Positions 40,289-48,385 of a stretch of DNA of 64,000 nt are shown here, piece by piece. A program made the position numbers and the translations under genes. Source of the DNA: Actinomadura sp. K4S16 (lineage in GTDB: Bacteria > Actinomycetota > Actinomycetes > Streptosporangiales > Streptosporangiaceae); the NCBI RefSeq assembly GCF_008327685.1, contig NZ_BDDE01000030.1:62001-126000 (forward strand). The letters run 5' to 3'. Below the pieces are notes generated by a model. It did no database searches. It was not told the origin of the DNA and worked only from the letters and a program-made list of their open reading frames with translations. Every line of letters starts with the position of its first letter. Position 1 is the stretch's first letter.

Positions 40289-41737
40289 ATGTCCAAAGTG
40301 CTGACCTCCCTGCCCGTCGGTGAGCGCGTCGGGATCGCCTTCTCCGGCGGCCTCGACACTTCGGTGGCCGTCGCGTGGATGCGCGACAAGGGCGCGGTCC
40401 CGTGCGCCTACACCGCCGACATCGGGCAGTACGACGAGCCCGACATCGCCTCGGTGCCCGGCCGCGCCGCCAAGTACGGGGCGGAGGTCGCGCGCCTGGT
40501 CGACTGCCGGGCCGCCCTCGTGGAGGAGGGGCTCGCCGCGCTGGCGTGCGGCGCGTTCCACATCCGGTCCGGCGGCCGCAGCTACTTCAACACCACGCCG
40601 CTCGGGCGGGCCGTGACGGGGACCCTCCTGGTCCGCGCGATGCTGGAGGACGACGTCCAGATCTGGGGCGACGGCTCGACGTTCAAGGGCAACGACATCG
40701 AGCGGTTCTACCGGTACGGGCTGCTGGCCAACCCGTCCCTGCTGGTCTACAAGCCCTGGCTGGACGGCGACTTCGTCAGCGAGCTCGGCGGCCGCACGGA
40801 GATGTCGGAATGGCTGCTCGAGCGCGGCCTGCCCTACCGGGACAGCGCGGAGAAGGCCTACTCCACCGACGCCAACATCTGGGGCGCCACCCACGAGGCC
40901 AAGGCGCTGGAGCACCTCGACGCCGGCATCGAGACCGTCGAGCCGATCATGGGCGTCCGGTTCTGGGACCCCCAGGTGGAGATCCCCGCCGAGGACGTCA
41001 CGATCGGCTTCGAGCAGGGCCGCCCGGTCACGATCAACGGCAAGGAGTTCGGGTCCGCCGTCGACCTGGTGCTGGAGGCCAACGCCATCGGCGGGCGGCA
41101 CGGCCTCGGCATGTCCGACCAGATCGAGAACCGCGTCATCGAGGCCAAGAGCCGCGGCATCTACGAGGCGCCCGGCATGGCGCTGCTGCACGCGGCCTAC
41201 GAGCGGCTCGTCAACGCGATCCACAACGAGGACACCCTCGCCACCTACCACAGCGAGGGGCGGCGGCTCGGCCGGCTCATGTACGAGGGGCGCTGGCTCG
41301 ACCCCCAGGCCCTGATGCTGCGCGAGTCCCTGCAGCGCTGGGTCGGGACGGCCGTCACCGGCGAGGTCACCCTGCGGCTGCGGCGCGGCGAGGACTACTC
41401 CATCCTCGACACGTCCGGGCCGGCGTTCAGCTACCACCCCGACAAGCTGTCCATGGAGCGCACCGAGGACTCCGCCTTCGGCCCCGTGGACCGGATCGGG
41501 CAGCTGACCATGCGCAACCTCGACATCGCCGACTCCCGCGCCAAGCTGGAGCAGTACGCCGGGCTCGGCATGGTCGGCAGCTCGCACCCGCGCCTGATCG
41601 GCGCGGCGCAGGCGGCCTCCACCGGGCTGATCGGCGCGATGCCGGCGGGCGGCGCCGAGATGATCGCCTCCCGCGGCAAGGACTCCGGGGACGCCGAGGT
41701 CCTGGACCGCGCCGCCATGGAGTCCGGCACCGACTGA
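40289..41737 (+). CDS. argG: Argininosuccinate synthase, type 2
   Basis: 482 residues. The N-terminal PP-loop is IAFSGGLDTSVAVAWM. The chain then tracks the Escherichia coli-type ArgG closely: DIERFYRYGLL, EKAYSTDANIWGATHEAK, PIMGVRFWDP, IGGRHGLGMSDQIENR, SRGIYEAPGMALLH. It joins citrulline and aspartate with ATP in arginine synthesis. Most actinomycetes use the shorter type 1 enzyme in an arg cluster; here the type 2 gene stands alone. The C-terminal 40 residues (GGAEMIASRGKDSGDAEV) are extra. ATG 40289 has no nearby ribosome site and sits at the predicted +1. Confidence 0.92.
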   Translation: MSKVLTSLPVGERVGIAFSGGLDTSVAVAWMRDKGAVPCAYTADIGQYDEPDIASVPGRAAKYGAEVARLVDCRAALVEEGLAALACGAFHIRSGGRSYFNTTPLGRAVTGTLLVRAMLEDDVQIWGDGSTFKGNDIERFYRYGLLANPSLLVYKPWLDGDFVSELGGRTEMSEWLLERGLPYRDSAEKAYSTDANIWGATHEAKALEHLDAGIETVEPIMGVRFWDPQVEIPAEDVTIGFEQGRPVTINGKEFGSAVDLVLEANAIGGRHGLGMSDQIENRVIEAKSRGIYEAPGMALLHAAYERLVNAIHNEDTLATYHSEGRRLGRLMYEGRWLDPQALMLRESLQRWVGTAVTGEVTLRLRRGEDYSILDTSGPAFSYHPDKLSMERTEDSAFGPVDRIGQLTMRNLDIADSRAKLEQYAGLGMVGSSHPRLIGAAQAASTGLIGAMPAGGAEMIASRGKDSGDAEVLDRAAMESGTD

Positions 41738-41777
41738 GCCGCGCCCCGCTCTGCCTGTTGAACCGCCTGCCGCCGGG

Positions 41778-42518
41778 CTAGGGGGTCTCCTCGACGGGCG
41801 GGAGCGGGGTCTCCTTCTCCGGCGGACCGACGAAGCTGTGCAGCGCCGCGGCCACCACGGACCCCACCAGGGGCGCGACGATGAACAGCCACACCTGCGA
41901 CAGGGCCGTCCCGCCCAGGACGACGGCGGGGCCGAGGCTGCGGGCCGGGTTGACCGACGTCCCCGTGATCGGGATGCCGATGAGGTGGACGGTCGTGAGG
42001 GCGAGCCCGATGCCGACCCCGGCGACGGACGGGATGGCCGCCGTGCTCGTCATGGACAGCACGATGAACACGAACAGGGCGGTCAGCACGACCTCCGTGA
42101 GGAACGCGCCGCCCATGTCGATGCGGATGAGGCTGGCGGCGCCCCACCCGTCCGCGCCGAGGCCGGTCACGGAGCGCTCGTAGAGCGGCGAGCCGGAGAA
42201 GGTCGCCCAGAGGAGCAGCGCGCCCAGGATGCCGCCGACGAACTGGGCGATCCAGTAGCCGACGGCGTCGACCGGCGGGATCCGGCGGGCGAGCAGCACG
42301 CCCAGAGTGACGGCCGGGTTGATGTGGCACCCCGAGATCGGCCCGATCGCGTAGACCAGGACCAGCAGCACCAGGCCGAAGGCCAGCGCCGTCGCGACGA
42401 CGCCCGCCGCGAGGCTCCGGCCGGCGACGCCGAAGCCGAACGACAGCGTCGCGACGCCCACCGCGAAGTAGACCAGGAGCAGCGTGCCCACGAGCTCCGC
42501 CGCGATCCTCCTGAACAC
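41778..42518 (-). CDS. Aquaporin (MIP family)
   Basis: 246 residues with six transmembrane helices and two re-entrant NPA loops: GCHINPAVTLG and GTSVNPARSLGPA. The first aromatic/Arg filter residues follow the orthodox water-channel pattern (Arg after NPA in loop E; small GlpF-specific residues are absent), so water rather than glycerol is favoured. ATG 42518 has a purine-rich AAAGGGGAGG upstream. The acidic tail is Pro/Glu-rich. Precedes no obvious partner. Confidence 0.88.
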   Translation of the reverse strand: MFRRIAAELVGTLLLVYFAVGVATLSFGFGVAGRSLAAGVVATALAFGLVLLVLVYAIGPISGCHINPAVTLGVLLARRIPPVDAVGYWIAQFVGGILGALLLWATFSGSPLYERSVTGLGADGWGAASLIRIDMGGAFLTEVVLTALFVFIVLSMTSTAAIPSVAGVGIGLALTTVHLIGIPITGTSVNPARSLGPAVVLGGTALSQVWLFIVAPLVGSVVAAALHSFVGPPEKETPLPPVEETP

Positions 42519-42629
42519 GGCCTCCCCTTTCCCCCGAGGTCAGATGCCCTCGGCCTACCCCCGGGAGCGGTGAAGATCGTCTCGGAGCGGTCGCCGTGAC
42601 CCGGAAATGGGGGCCGCTTGGGGAACGGA

Positions 42630-43184
42630 TCAGGCGTGCTGGGCCAGGCTCGTCCAGCTCTCGTCCCAGAGGGCGTCGCGGCGGCGGTCGCAGCGGCGGC
42701 GGACGAGGAAGTAGCCGGCCAGCAGGGGGATCCCCGTGGCGGCGGCCGCCGCGGCCGCGGCCACGGCGGTGGTGGCGACGGTGGCGGCGCGGGTCTGCGG
42801 GTGCCGGACCGGGTTGCCCGCGGCGTCCACCCAGATCCGCTGCCCCATGCCCGGCCTGACGGACTTGTCGGCCGGGACGACGGTGGTCCGCGTCCGGCCG
42901 TCGACGGACGTCCAGGCCAGCTCGGCGTAGGTGTGGCGCACGCCGGCGCCGCCCTCGGACTCCGTGTGGGTGATCTGTGCCGTGATGCGGTGGACGTTCC
43001 GGTGCTCGGCCCGGACGCCGCTGCGGTAGGCGTCGGCGGCCAGGAGCACGGACGCGGGCGGGGCGAGCACCGTGAACAGCAGCACGGCGGCGACCCCGGC
43101 CGCCCGCTGGCGGCGGTCGACCCCGCGTCGCAGATCGTTGCGGTCGAACCCGAAACGGCGACGAACCCGTCCAAGCCTTGTCAT
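42630..43184 (-). CDS. Rv1733c-like two-helix membrane protein
   Basis: 184 residues. Two transmembrane helices (about 28-52 and 135-158) flank an extracytoplasmic domain with TAQITHTESEGGAGVRHTYAELAWTSVDGRTRTTVV (in parts) and GQRIWVDAAGNPVRHP. This layout and the phrase 'WVD..G....P' match the mycobacterial Rv1733c family of dormancy-linked membrane proteins, function unknown. Basic Arg-rich ends suggest both termini lie in the cytoplasm. Divergent from the universal stress protein gene across 107 bp. Confidence 0.75.
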   Translation of the reverse strand: MTRLGRVRRRFGFDRNDLRRGVDRRQRAAGVAAVLLFTVLAPPASVLLAADAYRSGVRAEHRNVHRITAQITHTESEGGAGVRHTYAELAWTSVDGRTRTTVVPADKSVRPGMGQRIWVDAAGNPVRHPQTRAATVATTAVAAAAAAAATGIPLLAGYFLVRRRCDRRRDALWDESWTSLAQHA

Positions 43185-43291
43185 TGCCTCCTCCTTCGCC
43201 CGTGACAGTAATCGCTTCCGAAAGCGGACGGGTACGCGCCTCTTCTTGTGCGCGCGGCGAGCGCGCAGACTGGCAGGAGGAGGGCAGGCAC

Positions 43292-44143
43292 ATGGAGGGC
43301 GTGGAAAGGGACGGGCGAGCGCACGTCCTGTTCGGTTACGACGGGACGGCGGAGAACGACACGGCGCTGCGCTGGGCGATCGAGGAGGCCCGGCTGCGCG
43401 GCGTCGACCTGGTGCTGTGCCACTGCTGGCACTGGCCCTACCCGGAGGAGCACCGGGACCCGCGCGCCGAGGCGGTCATGATGCGGGCGGGGCGGAACCT
43501 CCTGGAGCGCGGCAGGCGCCGGGCCCGGGAGCTGGGGGCGACCGGCACGGTGCGCGGCCGCCTCGTCCGCGGCCCGGCCCGGGAGGCGCTGCTGCACGAG
43601 TCCCGCGATGCGGAGCTGATGGTGGTCGGGGCGCCCGAGCGGCTGGAGGAGGGCGCGGCGGCGCTGGAGCTCGCGGCGGGGGCGTCCCGCCCGCTGGTCG
43701 TCGTCAAGGACGGCGCGGGCCCGCGGCGGGTCGTGGCGGGCGCCGACGGGTCGACGTGGTGCGACCCGGCACTCGGCTTCGCCGCCGCGGAGGCGGCGCT
43801 GCGCCGCTGGGAGCTGCGCGTGCTGTACGCCTGCTGGGAGCCCGCCGCCGTCGACGCGGCCGAGCTGGCGCTGTTCCACGACCGGGAGCTGCTGGAGAAG
43901 ACGCGCGCCGCCGAGCTGGAGGCGGCCGTCGCGCCGTGGCGCGAGCGGTACCCGGAGCTCGACATCCGGGTCTCGCTGCTGCTGGAGCGCCCCCTGCAGG
44001 CGCTGTTCGACGCGGCGGACGACGCCGGCCTGCTGGTGCTCGGCGACCGGGGCGCCGGGATCGCCCCGCTCGGCACGACCAGCACGGCGATCCTCCGAGA
44101 GGCCCGCAGGGCCGTCGCGATCGTCCCTGCGCGGCACGACTGA
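43292..44143 (+). CDS. Universal stress protein (tandem USP domains)
   Basis: 283 residues with two USP domains. The first begins HVLFGYDGTAENDTALRWAIEEARLRG (in parts) and ends MVVGAPERL. The second begins RVVAGADGSTWCDPALGFAA and ends LLVLGDRGAGIAPLGTTSTAILREA. The second keeps a G-x2-G-x9-G(S/T)-like ATP loop. Tandem USPs are typical of the mycobacterial and streptomycete hypoxia/stress regulons. ATG 43292 lies after GGAGGAGGGCAGG. It is divergent from the Rv1733c-like gene, which supports a dormancy/stress context. Confidence 0.88.
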   Translation: MEGVERDGRAHVLFGYDGTAENDTALRWAIEEARLRGVDLVLCHCWHWPYPEEHRDPRAEAVMMRAGRNLLERGRRRARELGATGTVRGRLVRGPAREALLHESRDAELMVVGAPERLEEGAAALELAAGASRPLVVVKDGAGPRRVVAGADGSTWCDPALGFAAAEAALRRWELRVLYACWEPAAVDAAELALFHDRELLEKTRAAELEAAVAPWRERYPELDIRVSLLLERPLQALFDAADDAGLLVLGDRGAGIAPLGTTSTAILREARRAVAIVPARHD

Positions 44144-44150
44144 GCGGCGG

Positions 44151-44741
44151 TCAGCGGTCGGCGACCAGGGCCTCGGTCGCGTGCAGGGCCGGGTCGGCCG
44201 GCAGGTCGGGATCGATGATCAGCTGGAGCAGCAGGCCGTCCAGCACGGCGGTGAAGAGCATGGCGGTGCCCTCGCGGCGCTCGGCGGGCCAGCCGGGGCG
44301 CAGATGCTCCAGCCGCGCGGCGACGCGGGCCCGCACGTCCCGGGCCCAGTCCCGCCGCTCGGCGCCCATCCGCGGGTCGCGCAGCGCGCGGACCAGCAGT
44401 TCGGCGGTGAGCCTGAGGTTGCGCTCGCCGGCGAGCATGGCCAGGACGCGCTCGCGCAGCACCCGCAGTGCGGCCGCCGCGTCCGGTGCGGCGACCAGCG
44501 CGTCCACCACCGGGTCGACGATCGTCTCGCTGGCCCGCTGCGCGACGGCGACGTGCAGGCCCGGCAGCCCGTTGAAGTAGTGGTGGAGCAGCCCCGGCCG
44601 GATCCGGGCCCGGTCCGCGACCGCCCGGGCGGTCAGCGCGGCCCAGCCGCCCTCGGCGAGCAGGTCGAGCCCGATCCCCACGAGCTGCTCCCGGCGTGCC
44701 AGGCCGCGGGGTGTGGACGCGCGGGGCTCCTCGTGGGTCAT
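44151..44741 (-). CDS. TetR-family regulator
   Basis: 196 residues. The HTH is REQLVGIGLDLLAEGGWAALTARAVADRARIRPGLLHHYFNGLPGL (in parts), a normal TetR domain. The effector region is helical (TAELLVRALRDPR, AMLFTAVLDGLLLQLIIDP), typical of the BetI-like C-terminal type. A -10 TAGCGT (44753-44748, minus strand) lies six bases before ATG 44741, so this start is favoured over the GTG three bases earlier and over a ribosome-bound start. Its palindromic operator is directly upstream. Target beyond itself: possibly the divergent HAD gene. Confidence 0.85.
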   Translation of the reverse strand: MTHEEPRASTPRGLARREQLVGIGLDLLAEGGWAALTARAVADRARIRPGLLHHYFNGLPGLHVAVAQRASETIVDPVVDALVAAPDAAAALRVLRERVLAMLAGERNLRLTAELLVRALRDPRMGAERRDWARDVRARVAARLEHLRPGWPAERREGTAMLFTAVLDGLLLQLIIDPDLPADPALHATEALVADR

Positions 44742-44747
44742 CACGCC

Positions 44748-44775
44748 ACGCTATCCCAACGCTTGCACCGTGCAA
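44748..44775 (-). promoter_or_regulatory. TetR promoter with TTGCAC-C-GTGCAA operator
   Basis: TTGCACCGTGCAA (44763-44775) is a perfect 13-bp dyad. On the minus strand its TTGCAC is also the -35, followed after 16 bp by the -10 TAGCGT. Repressor binding would block RNA polymerase directly. Confidence 0.55.
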
Positions 44776-44834
44776 CCGATCGAGATCGGCGCGGGCCCCG
44801 ATTCCCCGGGGGCGCAGGGGGTAGGGGCCGCTGC

Positions 44835-45494
44835 ATGATCGATGCGGTGCTCTTCGACGTCGACGGCACGCTGGTCGACACCAACTACCTGCACGCCGCC
44901 ACCTGGTGGCAGGCGTTCCTCCAGCACGGGCACACCGTCCCCATGGCGGACGTTCACCGGGCGATCGGCATGGGCTCGGACAAGCTGCTCGACCACCTGC
45001 TCCCGGAGGACCGGGACCCGGACGCCGACGACGGCATCCGCACCGCGCACACGGCCCTGTACGCGCAGTACTGGTCGCGGCTGCGGGCGTTCGACGGCGC
45101 CGCCGACCTGCTGCGGGCCTGCGCCGGGCGGGGGAGCCGCGTCGTGCTGGCCAGCTCCGCGGCCGCGCCCGAGCTGAAGGCGCTGCGGGCGGCGCTGGAC
45201 GCCGACGACGCGATCGACGAGGCCACCTCCGGCTCGGAGGTGGAGGCGACCAAGCCGGCACCCGACCTCGTCCAGCTCGCCCTGGAGCGCGCCGGGGTGC
45301 CCGCCGCGAAGGCCGTGTTCGTCGGCGACACCCGCTGGGACGTCGAGGCGGCCCAGCGCGCGGGCATGTCGTGCGTGTGCGTGCTCACCGGCGGCTGGAG
45401 CCGCGCCGAGCTGGAGGAGGCGGGCGCGGCGGCCGTCTACGACGACCCCCGCGCCCTGCTGGACGACCTGGACCGCAGCCCCCTCGCGGTATGA
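44835..45494 (+). CDS. HAD-superfamily phosphatase (beta-phosphoglucomutase/Gph-like)
   Basis: 219 residues. Motif I is LFDVDGTLVDTN (Asp8 nucleophile, Asp10 acid), motif II VVLASSA, motif III Lys in EATKPAPDL, and motif IV VFVGDTRWDVEAA. A helical cap sits between motifs I and II (about 18-85), as in phosphoglycolate phosphatase or beta-phosphoglucomutase. It should hydrolyse a small phosphate ester. ATG 44835 is chosen since motif I must be N-terminal. Converges with the aldolase gene 6 bp apart. Confidence 0.85.
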   Translation: MIDAVLFDVDGTLVDTNYLHAATWWQAFLQHGHTVPMADVHRAIGMGSDKLLDHLLPEDRDPDADDGIRTAHTALYAQYWSRLRAFDGAADLLRACAGRGSRVVLASSAAAPELKALRAALDADDAIDEATSGSEVEATKPAPDLVQLALERAGVPAAKAVFVGDTRWDVEAAQRAGMSCVCVLTGGWSRAELEEAGAAAVYDDPRALLDDLDRSPLAV

Positions 45495-45500
45495 CCCTCG

Positions 45501-46550
45501 CTAGGCCTTGCGGTCCCGCTCGGCGGCGAGCTGGAGCGCCACGTCGATGATCATGTCCTCCTGGCCGCCCACGTAGCCGGCCTCGCCGACCTTCTGCAGG
45601 ATCTCGTGCGCCGGGACGCCGTAGCGCTCGGCGGCCCGCTCGGCGTGCAGCAGGAAGCTGGAGTACACGCCCGCGTACCCCTGCGTGATCGCGCCCCGGT
45701 CGGCGAACGGCAGCCGGTGCAGGAACGGCTTCACCACGTCGTCCGCCGCCGCCATCGCGCCCTGCACGTCCACGCCGGTCGGGACGCCGAGCCGCTCGAA
45801 CGTCGCGACCAGCACCTCGGTGGGGGAGTTGCCCGCGCCCGCGCCGAGCGCGCACAGCGCCCCGTCGATCTGCCGCGCGCCGTTCTGCTGCGCCAGGACG
45901 GAGTTGGCGACGCCGAGCGAGAGGTTCTGGTGGCCGTGGAAGCCGACCTGCGCCTCGTGCCCGATTTCCTTGACCAGCGCGCTGATCCGCTCCTGCGCCT
46001 CGCCGAGGACGAGGGCGCCCGCGGAGTCGACGACGTAGACGCACTGCGCGCCGCCGTCCACCATGATCCGGGCCTGCCGCGCCAGCTCCTGCGGCCCCAC
46101 CCGGTGCGACAGCATGAGGAACCCGACGGTCTCCATGCCGAGGTCGCGGGCGGCGGCGAAGTGCTGCAGCGACACGTCGGCCTCGGTGCAGTGGGTGGCG
46201 ACCCGGGCGACGGACGCGCCCGCGTCGTGCGCCATCTTCAGGTCGTTGACCGTGCCGAGCCCCGGCAGCAGCAGGACGGCGATCTTGGCCCGGGTCGCTT
46301 CGTCCACGGCGGCGGCGACGAGCTTGACGTCGTCCTCCAGCGAGAAGCCGTAGTTGAAGGACGACCCGCCGAGGCCGTCGCCGTGGGTGACCTCGATGAC
46401 CTCGACGCCCGCGGCGTCCAGGGCGTGCACGACGCCGCGGACCTGCTCCTCGGTGAAGCGGTGCGCCATCGCGTGGCTGCCGTCCCGCAGCGTCGAGTCG
46501 GTGATCCGGATCTTCTCGCTGACGTCGCTCACCTGGTTCGCTTCACTCAT
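45501..46550 (-). CDS. 4-hydroxy-2-oxovalerate aldolase
   Basis: 349 residues. RITDSTLRDGSHAMAHRFTEEQV carries the metal Asp and catalytic Arg of DmpG/HsaF-type aldolases. EVIEVTHGDGLGGSSFNYG, FLMLSHR and VGFHGHQNLSLGVANS (metal histidines) are present. It cleaves 4-hydroxy-2-oxoacids to pyruvate and an aldehyde that is channelled to the acylating dehydrogenase partner encoded just upstream. Third gene of a coupled operon: its ATG overlaps the previous stop (ATGA). The pathway is either aromatic meta-cleavage or the steroid side branch. Confidence 0.92.
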   Translation of the reverse strand: MSEANQVSDVSEKIRITDSTLRDGSHAMAHRFTEEQVRGVVHALDAAGVEVIEVTHGDGLGGSSFNYGFSLEDDVKLVAAAVDEATRAKIAVLLLPGLGTVNDLKMAHDAGASVARVATHCTEADVSLQHFAAARDLGMETVGFLMLSHRVGPQELARQARIMVDGGAQCVYVVDSAGALVLGEAQERISALVKEIGHEAQVGFHGHQNLSLGVANSVLAQQNGARQIDGALCALGAGAGNSPTEVLVATFERLGVPTGVDVQGAMAAADDVVKPFLHRLPFADRGAITQGYAGVYSSFLLHAERAAERYGVPAHEILQKVGEAGYVGGQEDMIIDVALQLAAERDRKA

Positions 46551-47497
46551 GAGGAGGCCTTCCTGCGCGCGAGCTGCTCGCCGACCCTGGCGGCGGCCGC
46601 GGTCATGATGTCGAGGTTGCCGGCCCACGGCGGCAGGTAGTCGCCGTTGCCGCGGACCTCAAGGAACACCGCGACGCGGGCCATCCCGTTCCAGATGTCG
46701 CGGGGCTCGTCGAACTGCGGCTCGGCCCGCAGCGTGTAGCCGGGGACGTAGGCGGCGACCTCCGCGACCATCTTCTCGACCGACTCCGCGATCGCCTTGG
46801 TGTCGGCGTCGGACGGGATCGCGCAGAACACCGTGTCCCGCATGATCATCGGTGGGTCCACCGGGTTCAGGATGATGATCGCCTTGCCCCGCCCGGCGCC
46901 GCCGACCTGCTCGATCGCGCGGGCCGTGGTCTCGGTGAACTCGTCGATGTTCGCGCGGGTGCCGGGACCGGCCGACCGGGACGCGATCGAGGCGACGATC
47001 TCCGCGTACGGCACCGGCACCACCGACGACACCGCGTGCACGATCGGGATCGTCGCCTGCCCGCCGCAGGTGATCATGTTGAGGTTGGGGGCGTCCGAGA
47101 GCGAGTCCAGGTTCACCGGCGGGCACACGAGGGGGCCCGTCGCGGCCGGCGTGAGGTCGATCGCCGTGATCCCCGCCTCCTCGTAGCGGGGCGCGTTGGC
47201 CAGGTGCGCCTTCGCCGACGTCGCCTCGAACACGATGTCGGGCAGCGTGGGCTGCTTCAGCAGCCAGTCCACGCCCTCCGCCGACGCCGGGACGCCCATC
47301 TTGCGGGCGCGCTCCAGGCCGTCGGACTCCGGCACCACCCCGACCATCGAGTGGACGTCGATCAGTTCGCTGCGCTGGAGCTTGACCAGCAGGTCGGTGC
47401 CGATGTTCCCCGGCCCGACGATCGCCGCCGTCAACCTGCTCATGCCTGTTCCCTGCGAGGGGGCGACCCCCCGCGCCCCCCGGGTCGCTTCGCTCAT
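46547..47497 (-). CDS. Acetaldehyde (propanal) dehydrogenase, CoA-acylating
   Basis: 316 residues from ATG 47497. The NAD site is AAIVGPGNIGTDLLVKL, the catalytic Cys is in NMITCGGQATIPIV, and ANIDEFTETTARAI and ILNPVDPPMIMRDT follow. It turns the aldehyde from the aldolase into acyl-CoA, forming a DmpFG/HsaGF-type channelled complex. ATG 47497 overlaps the preceding stop (ATGA) and has AGGAGGGTCAGG, so it is preferred. A second ATG at 47443, which gives the usual family N-terminus (MSRLTAAIVG), is possible. The two starts share the 11-mer CAGGCATGAGC. Confidence 0.92.
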   Translation of the reverse strand: MSEATRGARGVAPSQGTGMSRLTAAIVGPGNIGTDLLVKLQRSELIDVHSMVGVVPESDGLERARKMGVPASAEGVDWLLKQPTLPDIVFEATSAKAHLANAPRYEEAGITAIDLTPAATGPLVCPPVNLDSLSDAPNLNMITCGGQATIPIVHAVSSVVPVPYAEIVASIASRSAGPGTRANIDEFTETTARAIEQVGGAGRGKAIIILNPVDPPMIMRDTVFCAIPSDADTKAIAESVEKMVAEVAAYVPGYTLRAEPQFDEPRDIWNGMARVAVFLEVRGNGDYLPPWAGNLDIMTAAAARVGEQLARRKASS

Positions 47498-48291
47498 GCC
47501 TGACCCTCCTCTCCGAACCGGGCGGTCACAGAACCGATCCCGGCGAACGTCGCCGTCAGTGTCTCCCCAGGCGCGACCGGTACGGCCGCGGTGATCGAGC
47601 CGGGCAGCACCACGTGCCCGGCCTCCAGGCTCACGCCGCGCTCGCCGAGGACGTTGGCCAGCCAGACCAGCGCGTTGATCGGCGAGCCGAGGACCGCGCC
47701 GCCCGCGCCGGTGTCGATCAGGTCGCCGTCGCGGCGCAGCAGGCAGCCCATCAGCGACAGGTCCTGGTCGTCCAGCCGCACCGGGCGGGTGCCGAGCACG
47801 ACGCCGCCGCTGGAGGCGTTGTCCGCGATCGTGTCCGGGAGAGTGATCTTCCAGTCCGCGATGCGGGAGTCGATGACCTCCAGCGCGGGCAGCACGTACT
47901 CGACGGCCGCGACCGCGTCGGCCGCGGTGGCGCCGGGCCCTGCCAGCGGGCGGCCCAGCACGAACGCGATCTCCGGCTCGATCCGGGGCTGCAGGAAGCG
48001 GCCGGTGTCGATGGGGGCGCTCTCCGGCAGGAACATCGTGTCCAGCAGGACGCCGAAGTCCGGCTGGTCCACGCCCATCTGGCGCTGCATCGCGGCCGAG
48101 GTCAGCCCGACCTTGTGGCCCTTGATCCGCGCGCCGGCGGCCTTCCACGCCTCGACCTGGGCGAGCTGGACCGCGTAGGCGTCGGCCACCGACATGTCCG
48201 GATGGTCCTTCGTCAGCGGCGAGATGGGAGTGCCGGTGGCGTACGCGTCGAGCAGCGCGGCCGCGGCCTTCTCCACGGAACCCGGGTCCAT
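47494..48291 (-). CDS. 2-keto-4-pentenoate hydratase (HsaE/MhpD-like)
   Basis: 265 residues. Residues typical of the fumarylacetoacetase-like hydratase fold include GHKVGLTSAAMQRQMGV, DFGVLLDTMFL, IEPEIAFVLGRPL (metal Glu pair), EVIDSRIADWKI, and HVVLPGSITAAVPV. It hydrates 2-hydroxypenta-2,4-dienoate-type products to 4-hydroxy-2-oxoacids, the aldolase substrate. First gene of the three-gene operon; start ATG 48291. No ring-cleavage dioxygenase or upper pathway gene is in the window. Confidence 0.9.
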   Translation of the reverse strand: MDPGSVEKAAAALLDAYATGTPISPLTKDHPDMSVADAYAVQLAQVEAWKAAGARIKGHKVGLTSAAMQRQMGVDQPDFGVLLDTMFLPESAPIDTGRFLQPRIEPEIAFVLGRPLAGPGATAADAVAAVEYVLPALEVIDSRIADWKITLPDTIADNASSGGVVLGTRPVRLDDQDLSLMGCLLRRDGDLIDTGAGGAVLGSPINALVWLANVLGERGVSLEAGHVVLPGSITAAVPVAPGETLTATFAGIGSVTARFGEEGQA

Positions 48292-48385
48292 GGGGCCGTC
48301 CTTTCGTCGTATGGGCAGGCCGAGCCTCTCCCGCCGGGGGCACCGCGGGCAACGCGCCCGTCCCGCGTGGTGGGACACTTCTTCC

